DNA from: Anaerotruncus massiliensis (ex Togo et al. 2026)
Lineage (GTDB): Bacteria; Bacillota; Clostridia; Oscillospirales; Ruminococcaceae
Length of the DNA stretch: 64,000 nucleotides
NCBI RefSeq assembly: GCF_900199635.1
Contig: NZ_LT962687.1
Coordinates: 1,659,501-1,723,500 of the forward strand
Reading direction: 5' to 3'
Both the position numbers and the translations under genes were made by a program. The number at the start of each line of letters is the position of its first letter. Positions within the stretch are counted from its first letter, which is position 1. This document shows, one piece after another, positions 23,784 through 33,604 of this stretch. A model generated the notes under the pieces. That model was given only the letters and a program-made list of their open reading frames with translations. It was not told the DNA's origin and did no database searches.

Positions 23784-25028
23784 TCAGCCCTTTTTCACCG
23801 GGCGGTCCGCATACTCCCGGTCGCGCCGCTTGCGCCAGGAGCGCAGCAGGTTGATGGAGACCGACGCCGCGACGGCCACGAGCATCATGATCGGGATGAG
23901 CCACTTGCTGTAGGCCTCGTCGGACGAGAGCACCTCGGTCCACATCTTATCCATCGCGAGGCTCATCTCGGGCGAAAGCTCGATGAAAAACTCGGTCTTT
24001 TCGATCACCCCGTCGGGCGGATAGGCGATCGGGTCCCCGGTGACCTCGGGGTCCATCAGCTCGAGCGCCGCGTCGTTGGGCGAGGAATAGCCGATGTATT
24101 CGGCGTTGGCCGCGCCCACCTCCGGTTCGAGCAGGAAGTTGATGAACATCTCGGCGGCTTCCTTGTTCTTCGCGCCCACCGGAATGACCGCCGCGTCGAC
24201 GAAGCGGTTGGTCCCCTCCTCCGGCACGAAATAGGAGAGGTCGGGGTTATCCGCCATCATCGTGATCGCGTCGCCCGCGTAGTAGGGCGCGATGGCCGCC
24301 TCGCCGCCGAGCATCTTGTCGAAGATCTCGTCCATGACGTACGCCTGCACCAGCAGCTTCTGGTCCTTGAGGGAATCGGTCGCGTCGCGCAGCTCCTCCT
24401 CCCTCGTCGGGTTCATCGAGTAGCCGAGCCTTTTCAGCGCGATCGCGAACGCGTCGCGCGGGTTGGAGAACATCAGGATTTCGCCGAGATACTTCTCGTT
24501 CCACAGCAGATCCCAGCTCCCCAGATCCTCCTCGTCGACCATCTGGGTATTGTAGATTACGCCGACGGTCCCCCAGGTGTAGGGGACGGAGTATTTCCCG
24601 CCCGGGTCGTAGATCGGGTCCAGGAAGCTCTCGGAGATGTTTTTGAGGTTGGGGATGTTGTCGAAGTCGAGCTCCTCGAGCATCCCCTCGTGGATCATCC
24701 GCGCGATCGCATAGTCGGAGGGGATGACCACGTCGTAGTTGGCTCCGCCGCTCTTGAGGCGGGCGTAGAGCTCCTCGTTGGTCGCGAAGGTGGTGTAGTT
24801 CACCTTGATGCCGGTGAGCGCCTCAAATTCGGAGATGACGTCCATCCCCTCGTCCGAGCCGTCGGAGATATACTCGCCCCAGTTGTGGACGTTGATCGAC
24901 ACGTTTTTGCCCCGAAACCGCTCATAGTAGGCGGGGTCGGAGACCTCCACCTCCGCGAGGGCGGGCAGGGGGAGCGCCAGCAGCAGCGCCGCGGCGAGCG
25001 CGAGGGACAGGAACCGTTTTTTCATCAT
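23784..25028 (-). CDS. potD: Spermidine/putrescine ABC transporter substrate-binding protein PotD, with C-terminal membrane anchor
   Basis: A 414-residue periplasmic-binding-type protein. A cleavable signal peptide ends near ALPLPALAE and has no lipobox Cys. PotD motifs include NWGEYISDG, YDVVIPSDYAIARM, YTWGTVGVIYNT and PYYAGDAITMM. Unlike most Gram-positive PotD lipoproteins it ends with a hydrophobic stretch (WLIPIMMLVAVAASVSINLL) and a strongly basic tail, so it is probably tethered by its C-terminus. The ATG at 25028 overlaps the potC stop (ATGA). Last gene of potABCD. Confidence 0.92.
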   Translation of the reverse strand: MMKKRFLSLALAAALLLALPLPALAEVEVSDPAYYERFRGKNVSINVHNWGEYISDGSDEGMDVISEFEALTGIKVNYTTFATNEELYARLKSGGANYDVVIPSDYAIARMIHEGMLEELDFDNIPNLKNISESFLDPIYDPGGKYSVPYTWGTVGVIYNTQMVDEEDLGSWDLLWNEKYLGEILMFSNPRDAFAIALKRLGYSMNPTREEELRDATDSLKDQKLLVQAYVMDEIFDKMLGGEAAIAPYYAGDAITMMADNPDLSYFVPEEGTNRFVDAAVIPVGAKNKEAAEMFINFLLEPEVGAANAEYIGYSSPNDAALELMDPEVTGDPIAYPPDGVIEKTEFFIELSPEMSLAMDKMWTEVLSSDEAYSKWLIPIMMLVAVAASVSINLLRSWRKRRDREYADRPVKKG

Positions 25029-25837
25029 ACCCGATCCCTCGCTTTCATCCGGAGCTCCCGCTCCCGGCGCGCGTCGCCCACGTTGACGAGCAGCAGCACG
25101 GTGAGCACCACCACGAAGATGATGGTACTGAGGGCGTTGATCTCCGGGCTGACCTTGCGCCGGGTCATCGAATAGATCGTGATCGGCAGCGTCTGGGAGG
25201 TCGGCCCGGTGACGAAATAGCTGATGATGAAGTCGTCGAGCGAATAGGTGAACGACATCAGAAAGCCCGCGACGATGCCCGGCATGATCTCGGGGATGAC
25301 CACCTTGAAGAAGGCCTGCGAGGGACTGCACCCGAGGTCCTGCGCCGCCTCGAAGACGGAGATGTCCATCTGGCGGAGCTTGGGCATGACGTTGAGGATG
25401 ACGTAGGGGACGTTGAAGGTGATGTGCGCCAGGATGACCGTCGTAAAGCCGAAGTCGAGCCGGATGCCCGCCGACTTGACAAAGACGAAGAGCAGCATGA
25501 GCGAGACGCCCGTGACGATCTCCGGGTTGATGATCGGCAGGTAGGTGACGTTCATGACAAGGGTGCGGGACATCTTTTTCATGTTGCGGATGCCGATGGC
25601 GGCCAGCGTGCCGAGCACGGTGGCCACGACCGACGAGATCACCGCCACGAGCAGGGTGTTCATGAGCGACTGGATGATCATCTGGTTGTGGAAGAGCTTC
25701 TCATACCAGCCGAAGGTGAAGCCGGTCCACGCGCCGCGGGATTTGGACTGGTTGAAGGAGAAGACGATGAGCACCAGGATCGGCGCGTAAAGGAACGCCA
25801 TGACGATGGCCACGTAGGATTTTTTCAGCCATTTCAT
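25025..25837 (-). CDS. potC: Spermidine/putrescine ABC transporter permease PotC
   Basis: A 270-residue MetI-like permease with six predicted membrane segments. The EAA loop that contacts PotA reads EAAQDLGCSPSQAFFKVVIPEIMPGI. Its start overlaps the potB stop and its end overlaps the potD start (ATGA in both), showing tight translational coupling. Confidence 0.94.
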   Translation of the reverse strand: MKWLKKSYVAIVMAFLYAPILVLIVFSFNQSKSRGAWTGFTFGWYEKLFHNQMIIQSLMNTLLVAVISSVVATVLGTLAAIGIRNMKKMSRTLVMNVTYLPIINPEIVTGVSLMLLFVFVKSAGIRLDFGFTTVILAHITFNVPYVILNVMPKLRQMDISVFEAAQDLGCSPSQAFFKVVIPEIMPGIVAGFLMSFTYSLDDFIISYFVTGPTSQTLPITIYSMTRRKVSPEINALSTIIFVVVLTVLLLVNVGDARRERELRMKARDRV

Positions 25838-26646
25838 TTGAGCAGATCCCCCTTCTCATCGTCTCCGAACTGGTTGGTGATGCTCATGGCGAGCAGGATC
25901 AGCACCATCAGCACGAGGGAGATCGCCGCGCCGAGGTTCGGGTTGTAGGCGTTCCCGAGGAACTGCAAATCGATCAAATCGCCGATCAGCAGGTTTCCGC
26001 CGCCGCCGAGCATCCGCGAGATGATGAAGGTGGACACCGACGGGACGAACACCATGATGACGCCGGTCGAGATGCCCGGGACGGTCATCGGGATGAGCAC
26101 CTTTGTGAGGACCTTGCGCGCGTTCGCGCCGAGGTCCTGCGCGGCCTCGATCACGCTGTTGGGGATCTTGGTCATGATCGAATAGAGGGGCAGGATCATG
26201 AAAGGCAGGTAGTTGTAGATCATGCCGAGCACGACCGCCCCCTGCGTGTTGATCATCTCGAAGGGGCCGAGGCCGAAATGCGCGAAAAAGCGGTTGATGA
26301 GGCCGTTCTTCTCGAGGATGGTCATCCACGCGTAGGTGCGCAGCAGAAAGTTCATCCACATGGGCAGCATGATGAGCATGACCATCGTGCGCTGGCCCGC
26401 GCCGCTGTGCCGGGAGATGATGAAGGCGAGCGGATAGGCGATGACCAGGCAGATCACCGTGGCGAGGAAGGCCAGCCACACCGAGCGGACAAGCACCGGC
26501 GTGTATTCGCCCACCTGGGAGATGTAGTCGATCGTAAAGGTCCCGTCAGGGGTGGTCACCGCGTAGTAGGCCACCAGCCCGAGCGGCACGAGGATGAAGA
26601 TCAGCATCCAGACGAGGTATGGGAACGCGGCCGCCTTCGATTTCAT
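25834..26646 (-). CDS. potB: Spermidine/putrescine ABC transporter permease PotB
   Basis: A 270-residue MetI-like permease partner of PotC, with six hydrophobic segments and an EAA loop reading [20 protein letters not shown]. The ATG at 26646 overlaps the potA stop (ATGA). A longer reading frame upstream is the shadow of potA. Confidence 0.94.
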   Translation of the reverse strand: MKSKAAAFPYLVWMLIFILVPLGLVAYYAVTTPDGTFTIDYISQVGEYTPVLVRSVWLAFLATVICLVIAYPLAFIISRHSGAGQRTMVMLIMLPMWMNFLLRTYAWMTILEKNGLINRFFAHFGLGPFEMINTQGAVVLGMIYNYLPFMILPLYSIMTKIPNSVIEAAQDLGANARKVLTKVLIPMTVPGISTGVIMVFVPSVSTFIISRMLGGGGNLLIGDLIDLQFLGNAYNPNLGAAISLVLMVLILLAMSITNQFGDDEKGDLLK

Positions 26647-27695
26647 CCCTCCACCTCCATCTTGTGCATGATGTGGATATCGAAGGGGTCGACCTCCATT
26701 CCGATGAAGGTGCCCGGCTGCTCGCTGCGGGTGGAGTGGATCATCCACTTGTAGCCGTGCGCGTCGACGATCATCTCAAAGTGCACCCCCTTGAAGATGA
26801 CCGATTCCACGACGCCGGTGATCGGCGCGCGCTCCGGGGAGACCACCTTGATGTCCTCCGGGCGGATGACCACGTCGACCCGCTCGAGCCGGCCGAAGCC
26901 GGTGTCGACACATTCAAACTTCTGGCCCGCGAACTCCACGAGGCAGTCGGCGTGCATGACGCCGTCGATGATGTTGCTTTCCCCGATGAAATCCGCGACA
27001 AACGCGTTCTTCGGCTCGTTATAGATATCCTGGGGGGTGCCCACCTGAAGGATGTCGCCGTCCTTCATGACGACGACGGTGTCCGACATCGTGAGGGCCT
27101 CCTCCTGGTCGTGCGTGACATAGATAAAGGTGATCTCCAGCGCCTGCTGCATCCGCTTGAGCTCGATCTGCATCTCCTTGCGCAGCTTGAGGTCGAGCGC
27201 GCCAAGCGGCTCGTCGAGGAGCAGGACGCGCGGATGGTTGACGAGCGCGCGCGCGATCGCCACGCGCTGCTGCTGGCCGCCCGACAGCTGGTCGATGTTG
27301 CGGCGGTCGTAGCCGGTGAGGTTCACCAGGTCGAGCATCTCCCACACGCGGGTCTTGCGCTCGTTTTCCGGCAGCTTTTTGAGCTTGAGACCGAACTCCA
27401 CGTTCTCGAACACGTTGAGGTGCGGAAAGAGCGCGTACCGCTGGAAGACGGTGTTGACCTGGCGCTTGTAGGGCGGCAGGTCGTTGATTCTCACGCCATC
27501 AAAAAAAACGTCACCGGACTTGGGTGTGACGAAACCGCCAATCGTCCGGAGCGTCGTGGTCTTGCCACAGCCGGACGGCCCAAGCAGGGTAACGAATTCT
27601 TTGTCGCGGATGTCGAGATCCAGTCCGACGAGGATGGGGTCGCCATCAAAATCGACGGAGATGTCTCTCAGGCTGACAATGGTGCTTTCTTTCAT
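26643..27695 (-). CDS. potA: Spermidine/putrescine ABC transporter ATPase PotA
   Basis: A 350-residue ABC ATPase of the polyamine/Fe/molybdate group. Walker A is GPSGCGKTT, the signature [15 protein letters not shown], Walker [12 protein letters not shown], and the H-loop THDQEE. A C-terminal TOBE domain starts near residue 240. It energises PotBC uptake of putrescine or spermidine. First gene of the operon, about 220 nt downstream of its promoter. Confidence 0.96.
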   Translation of the reverse strand: MKESTIVSLRDISVDFDGDPILVGLDLDIRDKEFVTLLGPSGCGKTTTLRTIGGFVTPKSGDVFFDGVRINDLPPYKRQVNTVFQRYALFPHLNVFENVEFGLKLKKLPENERKTRVWEMLDLVNLTGYDRRNIDQLSGGQQQRVAIARALVNHPRVLLLDEPLGALDLKLRKEMQIELKRMQQALEITFIYVTHDQEEALTMSDTVVVMKDGDILQVGTPQDIYNEPKNAFVADFIGESNIIDGVMHADCLVEFAGQKFECVDTGFGRLERVDVVIRPEDIKVVSPERAPITGVVESVIFKGVHFEMIVDAHGYKWMIHSTRSEQPGTFIGMEVDPFDIHIMHKMEVEG

Positions 27696-27917
27696 TTATG
27701 CATCCCCCTTTGCGGAATTTAGGCCGTCTTTACGGCCCCCGATGACTTCTTACCGCTTACCCGCAAAAGGAATTCGTTTCCCCGGCGGCGCATCCCCTTT
27801 CCCGTGCGCCCGTTCCGCGGAAACACTAATCGCAGCGGCGCCGTTTACCCCGGCGCCGCCCGTTATTAGGCGGCAGTTGATCATCGATTTTTTGCAGATG
27901 CAAAAACTGCAATTCCC

Positions 27918-27945
27918 AATATAGCATACGCAGAAAAAATGTCAA
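27918..27945 (-). promoter_or_regulatory. Promoter of potABCD
   Basis: Minus-strand TTGACA (27945-27940), 16-bp spacer, TATATT (27923-27918). The predicted start near 27911 leaves a leader of about 215 nt containing a 7-bp GC stem (27837-27843 with 27851-27857). Confidence 0.75.
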
Positions 27946-28497
27946 TATAAAAGTCCATTATTTTTCGCGATTTTTACGTTTTTATCGGGAAATTTCCGCG
28001 AAACCCCAAAAAAATTTTGGAATGCCTCGAAATCCCTGCAAAATCCTCCGCCATGCTGTGATATGCTCCGGTTTTTCCGCCGTCCCTCCCCCGCGCCCGC
28101 GGGAGGGAGCCGAGGGCGGAAAATCCCGTTCCGTCCTCCCCCGCGTAATCCGGGGACGCCGCTCCACAAAGCCTCCCTCTGAAATACAATGTCCTTTGTA
28201 GAAACACAACAAATGCAAACGTCTGAAATCCCCCGCCACCGGCAAAATGCAGCAAAAAAATATTTATTCATTTTTCCCGCGATTTTATGCAGGATTTCCT
28301 GCACAAAGCAGGCCCGGGACGGCTCTGCAAAGGACTTTTCCAAGCGGGCTTCGCGCCGCTCTGATCAGATGGGTATAAGTCGTACCATACGTTAAATTAT
28401 TCAGTTTTCGGCCGCATCTATTCAAAATTTATTAACATCTTTCACAAAGATTTCACCACTTTTCCTAAAATTATCCCCCCTTGCCGATTGGGTTTTG
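27946..28497. other. Intergenic region between divergent potABCD and nucleoside-uptake operons
   Basis: No gene is supported here. Short minus-strand frames have no ribosome site and low-complexity translations. It contains a GC-rich hairpin near 28083-28107 (CCCTCCC against GGGAGGG) and AT-rich sequence toward the plus-strand promoter. No RNA family is recognised. Confidence 0.6.
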
Positions 28498-28526
28498 TTG
28501 ACATGTGAAGAAAATAAGGGTAAAAT
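28498..28526 (+). promoter_or_regulatory. Promoter of the nucleoside-uptake operon
   Basis: TTGACA (28498-28503), 17-bp spacer, TAAAAT (28521-28526). A near-consensus housekeeping promoter 73 bp before the lipoprotein gene. Confidence 0.88.
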
Positions 28527-28598
28527 ATAAATTGACCCGGCAAACATTTTTCTGCATGGACCCAAACGATTTATCCAGAATGAGAAAGGAAGAAAAAA

Positions 28599-29762
28599 AT
28601 GAAAAAGTATTTTTCCCTATTCCTCGCGCTGGCTCTGGTTCTAATGATGTTTGCAGGCTGCGGCGGTTCCCCCGAGCCCGCTGCACCGGCCGCCCCTGCG
28701 GAGACCCCCGCGGACGGCAGCACCGCTCCCGCTGAAACCCCGGCGCCCGCCGGTGAAAAGCTGAAGGTCGCCAACGTCGTCAACGGCAACCTCGGCGACA
28801 AATCCTTCTTCGACTCCTGCGAGGCCGGCCTCTCCCAGCTCGCGGCGGACGGGATCATCGAGTACAAGACCTTTGAGCTCGGCCCGACCGACGCCGACCA
28901 GCCCAAATGGCTCTCCACCCTCGAGGAGCTCTCCGCCGACGGCTCCTACGACCTGATCGTCTGCGGCACCTATCAGATGCCCGACTACCTGACCCAGGTC
29001 GCGACCAACTACCCCGACCAGAAATACCTGATCTATGACTCCGCCGTCGATCTGCCCAACGTCGTCTGCGTCAACTACAAGCAGAACGACATGGGGTACC
29101 TCGTCGGCACCGCGGCCGCGTTGGCCACCTCCTCCGACCTGCCGAACATGAACCCCGAGAAGGTCATCGGCTTTGTCGGCGGCGAGAACGGCCCGGTCAT
29201 CAACGACTTCCTCGTCGGCTATATCCAGGGCGCGCAGGCCGCCGACCCGGACGTCAAGATCGACACCCAGTATGTCGGCAACTTCTATGACACCGGCGCC
29301 GCCAAGGAGCTGGCCAACGTCATGATCGGCCAGAACAAGTGCGACATCGTCTGGGGCGTCGCGGGCGGAGCCGGAAACGGCGCCGCCGAGGCGGCCAACG
29401 AGCTGAAGGCCTGGTTCATCGGCGTCGACTCCGACCAGGAGGCCACCTTCTCGATCGCGCAGCCCGAGCTTGCCGCGGTCACCCTCTTCTCCGGGCTCAA
29501 GAACATCGGCGATTCCATCATCTGGGTCATCAATGAGCAGCTCGCCGGCAACACCCACTATGGCGAGACCCTGAACCTCGGCATCTCCGAGGGCGGCGTC
29601 AGTCTGGCCACCGGCGGCAACTTCCAGACCCTGCCCGACGACATCAAGAAGGCCGTCGAGGACGCCACCACCAAGATCACCTCCGGCGAGATCGTGGTCG
29701 ACACCGCGTTCGGCGACAACGCCGCCGACGTCGAGGCCATCCGCGAGGGCGCCCGTCCGTAA
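28599..29762 (+). CDS. BMP-family nucleoside-binding lipoprotein
   Basis: A 387-residue substrate-binding lipoprotein. The signal peptide ends in lipobox MFAGC (Cys21), then a Pro/Ala/Glu-rich tether to about residue 55, then the BMP/PnrA fold. BMP segments include GDKSFFDSCEAGLSQL, NDMGYLVGTAAAL, FVGGENGPVINDF and VWGVAGGAGNGAAEAA. This family (PnrA, NupN, BmpA) binds purine or pyrimidine nucleosides. It heads an operon with its ATPase, two permeases and two nucleoside hydrolases. AAAGGAAG precedes the ATG. Confidence 0.93.
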   Translation: MKKYFSLFLALALVLMMFAGCGGSPEPAAPAAPAETPADGSTAPAETPAPAGEKLKVANVVNGNLGDKSFFDSCEAGLSQLAADGIIEYKTFELGPTDADQPKWLSTLEELSADGSYDLIVCGTYQMPDYLTQVATNYPDQKYLIYDSAVDLPNVVCVNYKQNDMGYLVGTAAALATSSDLPNMNPEKVIGFVGGENGPVINDFLVGYIQGAQAADPDVKIDTQYVGNFYDTGAAKELANVMIGQNKCDIVWGVAGGAGNGAAEAANELKAWFIGVDSDQEATFSIAQPELAAVTLFSGLKNIGDSIIWVINEQLAGNTHYGETLNLGISEGGVSLATGGNFQTLPDDIKKAVEDATTKITSGEIVVDTAFGDNAADVEAIREGARP

Positions 29763-29794
29763 ATAAACCGTTGTCCGCTTCGCGCGGATGAAAT

Positions 29795-29828
29795 CTGCAA
29801 AGGGGGAGCTTCCGCTCCCCCTTTGCAG
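29795..29828 (+). terminator. Intra-operon hairpin after the lipoprotein gene
   Basis: Perfect 15-bp stem (29795-29809 with 29814-29828) with a TTCC loop and no good T-run. Such hairpins after binding-protein genes commonly protect the 3' end of an abundant mRNA or attenuate the downstream genes. I infer that here. Confidence 0.6.
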
Positions 29829-29926
29829 TAATTTCCGGCAGGAATCCGTCCGTCCACCCACCACGTCCCAGGTTCCCGGACGCCGCGGCGCGTCCGACTG
29901 TATAGAGGGGAGGCAGGTATCCTACT

Positions 29927-31489
29927 ATGGAGGATCGAAGCGAAGTTGTCCGGATGAAGGGCATCACAAAGGTCTATCCAAACGGTATTGCGGCAAACCA
30001 GAGCGTGGACTTTTCGGTCCGCAAGGGGGAAATCCACGCGCTGATGGGCGAAAACGGCGCGGGCAAATCCACGCTGATGAAAATCCTCTTCGGTCTCGAG
30101 CAGCCCGAGGAGGGGGAAATCGTGATCAACGGCGAGAAGGTCGTGCTCTCCTCGCCGAACGCCGCCATCGCGAAGGGAATCGGCATGGTGCACCAGCACT
30201 TCATGCTGGTCCCCTCCCTCACCGTGGCGGAAAACATCGTACTGGGCATGGAGCCCCGCAAGCGCGGCATGTTCCTAGACTATGCAAGGGCGGTCTCCCT
30301 CACCGAGGAGTACGCCGAACGGTACAACCTCCAGGTCGACCCCCATGCCAAGGTCATGGACATCCCGGTCGGCATGAAACAGAAGGTGGAAATCCTCAAG
30401 GCGCTCGTGCGGGGCGCGCAGATCCTCATCCTCGACGAGCCCACCGCCGTTCTGACAACACAGGAAACGACCGAGCTCTTCCGCGAGCTCATTCATTTTA
30501 AAGAGCAGGGCCACACGATCATCTTCATCTCCCACAAGCTCAAGGAGATCAAGCAGATTACCGACCGGCTCACCATCATGCGCGCGGGCAAGTCGATGGG
30601 CGTCTTCGACACCGCCGACGTGTCCGAGCAGGATATCTCCCGCCTCATGGTGGGGCGCGACGTGGTGCTCAAGGTCGAAAAGGAGCCGCCCTCCCCCACC
30701 GACACGGTGCTTTCCGTCACCGACGTGCACTACCAGAACGAGTACGGCAAGCAGATGCTCGGCGGCGTCTCCTTCAGCGTGCGCAAGGGGGAGATTCTCG
30801 GCATCGCGGGCGTCGAGGGCAACGGCCAGCGGGAGCTGGTGGAGATGCTCTTCGACATGAATCAGCCCGATTCCGGTGCGATCGAGGTCGAGGGCCGCCC
30901 GGTCGCCGGGAAAGGCCAGGCTTACATACGGGGGCTGGGCGTCTCCCACATCCCCGAGGACCGGATGCTCTACGGCGTGGCCGCCGCCGGCACGATCGAG
31001 GAAAACCTCATCGCCGACCGCTTTCAGAAGCCGCGGTTCAACAAGGGGCCGCTCTTCAAGATGGACGCCATCCACGAGGAGAGCGACCGGCTGATCGAGG
31101 ACTACCAGATCCTCTGCCGGTCGGGCGGCCAGCAGGTCAAGATGCTCTCGGGCGGCAACATCCAGAAGGTCGTCGTGGCGCGCGAATTCTCCTGCGCGCC
31201 CAAGCTGATCATCGCCGACCAGCCCACCCGCGGCATCGACGTCGGCGCGACCGAGTTCATCCGCCGCAAGCTCGTCGAGCTCAGCCGGGAGGGGGCCGCC
31301 GTGCTGCTCGTCTCCGCCGACTTAAACGAGATCATCGAGCTCTCCGACAGCCTGATCGTCTTTTACGGCGGCGAGATCGTCGCGTACTTTGAGGACACCT
31401 CCACCCTGACCGACCTTGAGATGGGCGAATACATGCTCGGCCTCAAGCGCCAGTCCCCCGAGGAGATAAGGAGGGTTATCCATGCGTAA
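29927..31489 (+). CDS. Nucleoside ABC transporter ATPase (NupO-like, two ABC domains)
   Basis: A 520-residue protein with two fused ABC domains, as in the RbsA/NupO group. Domain 1 has GENGAGKST and Walker B LILDEPTAVL. Domain 2 has the usual degenerate P-loop (GVEGNGQREL) and signature LSGGNIQKVVVAREF. It powers import through the two permeases that follow. Its 3' end overlaps the first permease gene by 8 bp. Confidence 0.94.
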   Translation: MEDRSEVVRMKGITKVYPNGIAANQSVDFSVRKGEIHALMGENGAGKSTLMKILFGLEQPEEGEIVINGEKVVLSSPNAAIAKGIGMVHQHFMLVPSLTVAENIVLGMEPRKRGMFLDYARAVSLTEEYAERYNLQVDPHAKVMDIPVGMKQKVEILKALVRGAQILILDEPTAVLTTQETTELFRELIHFKEQGHTIIFISHKLKEIKQITDRLTIMRAGKSMGVFDTADVSEQDISRLMVGRDVVLKVEKEPPSPTDTVLSVTDVHYQNEYGKQMLGGVSFSVRKGEILGIAGVEGNGQRELVEMLFDMNQPDSGAIEVEGRPVAGKGQAYIRGLGVSHIPEDRMLYGVAAAGTIEENLIADRFQKPRFNKGPLFKMDAIHEESDRLIEDYQILCRSGGQQVKMLSGGNIQKVVVAREFSCAPKLIIADQPTRGIDVGATEFIRRKLVELSREGAAVLLVSADLNEIIELSDSLIVFYGGEIVAYFEDTSTLTDLEMGEYMLGLKRQSPEEIRRVIHA

Positions 31490-32573
31490 AAGCCTCAAAT
31501 TCGAGATCATCCGCGGGGCGGCGGCCATCCTCGTGGCGCTCGCGGTGGCGATGGTGTTCATCTTCATCATCAGTGACGTGCCCTTCCAGGCGCTCTACAA
31601 CCTCATCGTCGCGCCCTTCACGCGGATGCGCTACATCTGGATCATCCTCGAGCGCATGATCCCGATCATCTTCACCGGACTTGCCACCTGCGTCATGTTC
31701 AACGCCAACCAGTTCAACCTCGCGGGCGAGGGCGCCGTCTTCTTCGGCGGGCTGGTCGCGGGCGCCTGCGCCATCTACCTGCGTCTGCCGCCCGTGCTGC
31801 ACGCCGCCGCCTGCATCGCGGCCGCGATGCTCGTCTGCGGGCTGACCATGCTCATCCCCGCCCTGCTCAAAACAAAGCTCGGCGCGAGCGAGATGGTCTC
31901 CTCCCTGATGCTCAACTACATCCTTTTGCAGCTGGGCGTCTACATCCTCAGCTACCACCTCGCCGACCGCACCCAGGGCGCCACGATGTCCCACAAGTTC
32001 CTCGACACCGCGATCATCCCCACCCTCGTCCCCAAGACCAATCTGAGCTGGGGCATCGTGATCGCGCTTGTGGCCACCGTGCTCGTCTCGATCTTCATGT
32101 ACCGCACCCGCTGGGGCTACGCCATCCGCATGATCGGCATCAACCAGAGCTTTTCCAAGTACTCCGGCATGAAGGTGGCCGCCACGGTCGTCATGTGCCA
32201 GGTCGTCGGCGGCATGCTCGCCGGCATGGGCGGCGCGGTTGAAATCCTCGGCTACTACGACCGCTTCAAATGGCGCCAGCTTCCCGGCTACGGCTGGGAC
32301 GGCATCACGATCGCCATCCTTGCCAAAAACAACCCCATCTTCATCCCGCTGGCCGCCTTCTTCATGGCCTACCTGCGGCGCGGCTGTGATTTGATGCAGC
32401 TCAACACCGACGTGCCCGCCGAGATGCTCAGCATCATCCAGGCGGTCATCTTCCTCTTCTTCGCGGCGGAGCAGTTCCTCTCCAAATACCGCCACAAGCT
32501 GGTGGTCAGGGACGCCAAGGACGAGATCGCCGGGAAAGCCGCCGAGAAGGAAGCGAAAGGAGTGGAAGCCTGA
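31482..32573 (+). CDS. Nucleoside ABC transporter permease 1 (NupP-like)
   Basis: A 363-residue BPD-transp-2-type permease with eight or more membrane segments. The family segment FNANQFNLAGEGAVFFGG is near residue 70 and RTRWGYAIRMIGINQSFSKY is the cytosolic coupling loop. It ends with a charged Lys/Glu tail. The last base of its stop is the first base of the next start (TGATG). Confidence 0.93.
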   Translation: MRKSLKFEIIRGAAAILVALAVAMVFIFIISDVPFQALYNLIVAPFTRMRYIWIILERMIPIIFTGLATCVMFNANQFNLAGEGAVFFGGLVAGACAIYLRLPPVLHAAACIAAAMLVCGLTMLIPALLKTKLGASEMVSSLMLNYILLQLGVYILSYHLADRTQGATMSHKFLDTAIIPTLVPKTNLSWGIVIALVATVLVSIFMYRTRWGYAIRMIGINQSFSKYSGMKVAATVVMCQVVGGMLAGMGGAVEILGYYDRFKWRQLPGYGWDGITIAILAKNNPIFIPLAAFFMAYLRRGCDLMQLNTDVPAEMLSIIQAVIFLFFAAEQFLSKYRHKLVVRDAKDEIAGKAAEKEAKGVEA

Positions 32574-33541
32574 TGCTGGAAAACATTCTGGGCATTATCT
32601 TCTCCATCCCCTTCGCCTTTTCCATCCTGCGCATCACCACCCCGATCCTCTTCGCCGCGCTGGCCGCCGTCGTGGCCGACCGTGCGGGCGTCACCAACAT
32701 CGGCCTCGAGGGCATCATGATGATCTCCGCCCTCACCGGCGTCATCTTCTCCGCCTGGACCCAGAGCGCCGGCGTCGGCCTGCTCTGCGCGATGGTCATC
32801 GGCATGCTCGTCGCGCTGATGATCGGCTTCTTCGCCCTCATTCTCAAGACCGACATCATCCTCGCCGGTATCGCCGTCAACATGCTCGGCAGCGGCGGCA
32901 CCATCCTCTTCATGTACCTCGCCAGCGGCGACCGCGGCTACTCCGCCAACCTCGCCAGCAAGGTCATGCCGTCAATCGACATCCCGCTCATCAAGGACAT
33001 CCCCGTGCTCGGGCAGATCCTTTCGGGGCACAACGTCCTGACCTACGTGGCGCTGCTCTGCGTCTTCCTCGTGTGGGTGCTGCTCTACAAGACCCCCCTC
33101 GGGCTTCAGATCCGCTCGGTCGGCGAAAACCCCAACGCGGCCGATTCGGTCGGCGTCAGCGTCAACCGCATCAGCTTCATCGCGCTGGGCATCTCCGGCG
33201 TGCTCGCGGGGCTGGGCGGCGCGTTCATGTCGATGGGCTACATGTCGAGCTTCAACACCAATATGACAGCCGGGCGCGGCTTCATCGCGCTGGCGGCCGA
33301 GGCGATGGGGCGCGGCGAGCCGCTCGGCACCTTCCTGACCTCCCTGCTCTTCGGCTTCGCCGACGCGCTGGCCAACAACCTGCAGAGCCTCGGCTTCCCC
33401 GCCGAGCTGGTCAAGATGACCCCCTATGTCTTCACCATCGTCGGCCTGGCGGTCTACGCGGCCAGCACGATGAACAAGGCGAAAAAGATCCGGCACCACA
33501 GCAAAACCAAAAAAGCGGGCGCCGCGCAGGCGGGCGCGTAA
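32573..33541 (+). CDS. Nucleoside ABC transporter permease 2 (NupQ-like)
   Basis: A 322-residue permease paired with the preceding gene. Family segments are VADRAGVTNIGLEGIM near the N-terminus, YKTPLGLQIRSVGENPNAADSVGV (coupling loop) and GRGFIALAAEAMGRGEPLG. The start is coupled to permease 1 by a 1-nt overlap. Confidence 0.94.
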   Translation: MLENILGIIFSIPFAFSILRITTPILFAALAAVVADRAGVTNIGLEGIMMISALTGVIFSAWTQSAGVGLLCAMVIGMLVALMIGFFALILKTDIILAGIAVNMLGSGGTILFMYLASGDRGYSANLASKVMPSIDIPLIKDIPVLGQILSGHNVLTYVALLCVFLVWVLLYKTPLGLQIRSVGENPNAADSVGVSVNRISFIALGISGVLAGLGGAFMSMGYMSSFNTNMTAGRGFIALAAEAMGRGEPLGTFLTSLLFGFADALANNLQSLGFPAELVKMTPYVFTIVGLAVYAASTMNKAKKIRHHSKTKKAGAAQAGA

Positions 33542-33604
33542 CTGAAAAATCCGGGCCGGGGAGGGGCGGCGCTCCCTCCCCTTTCCCGCACAGGAGGGAC
33601 TGCC

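Noticed and set aside
27942-28343. Minus-strand frames of about 90-130 codons
   Set aside because: No ribosome site, no plausible start, and overlapping alternative frames of equal length; treated as noncoding.
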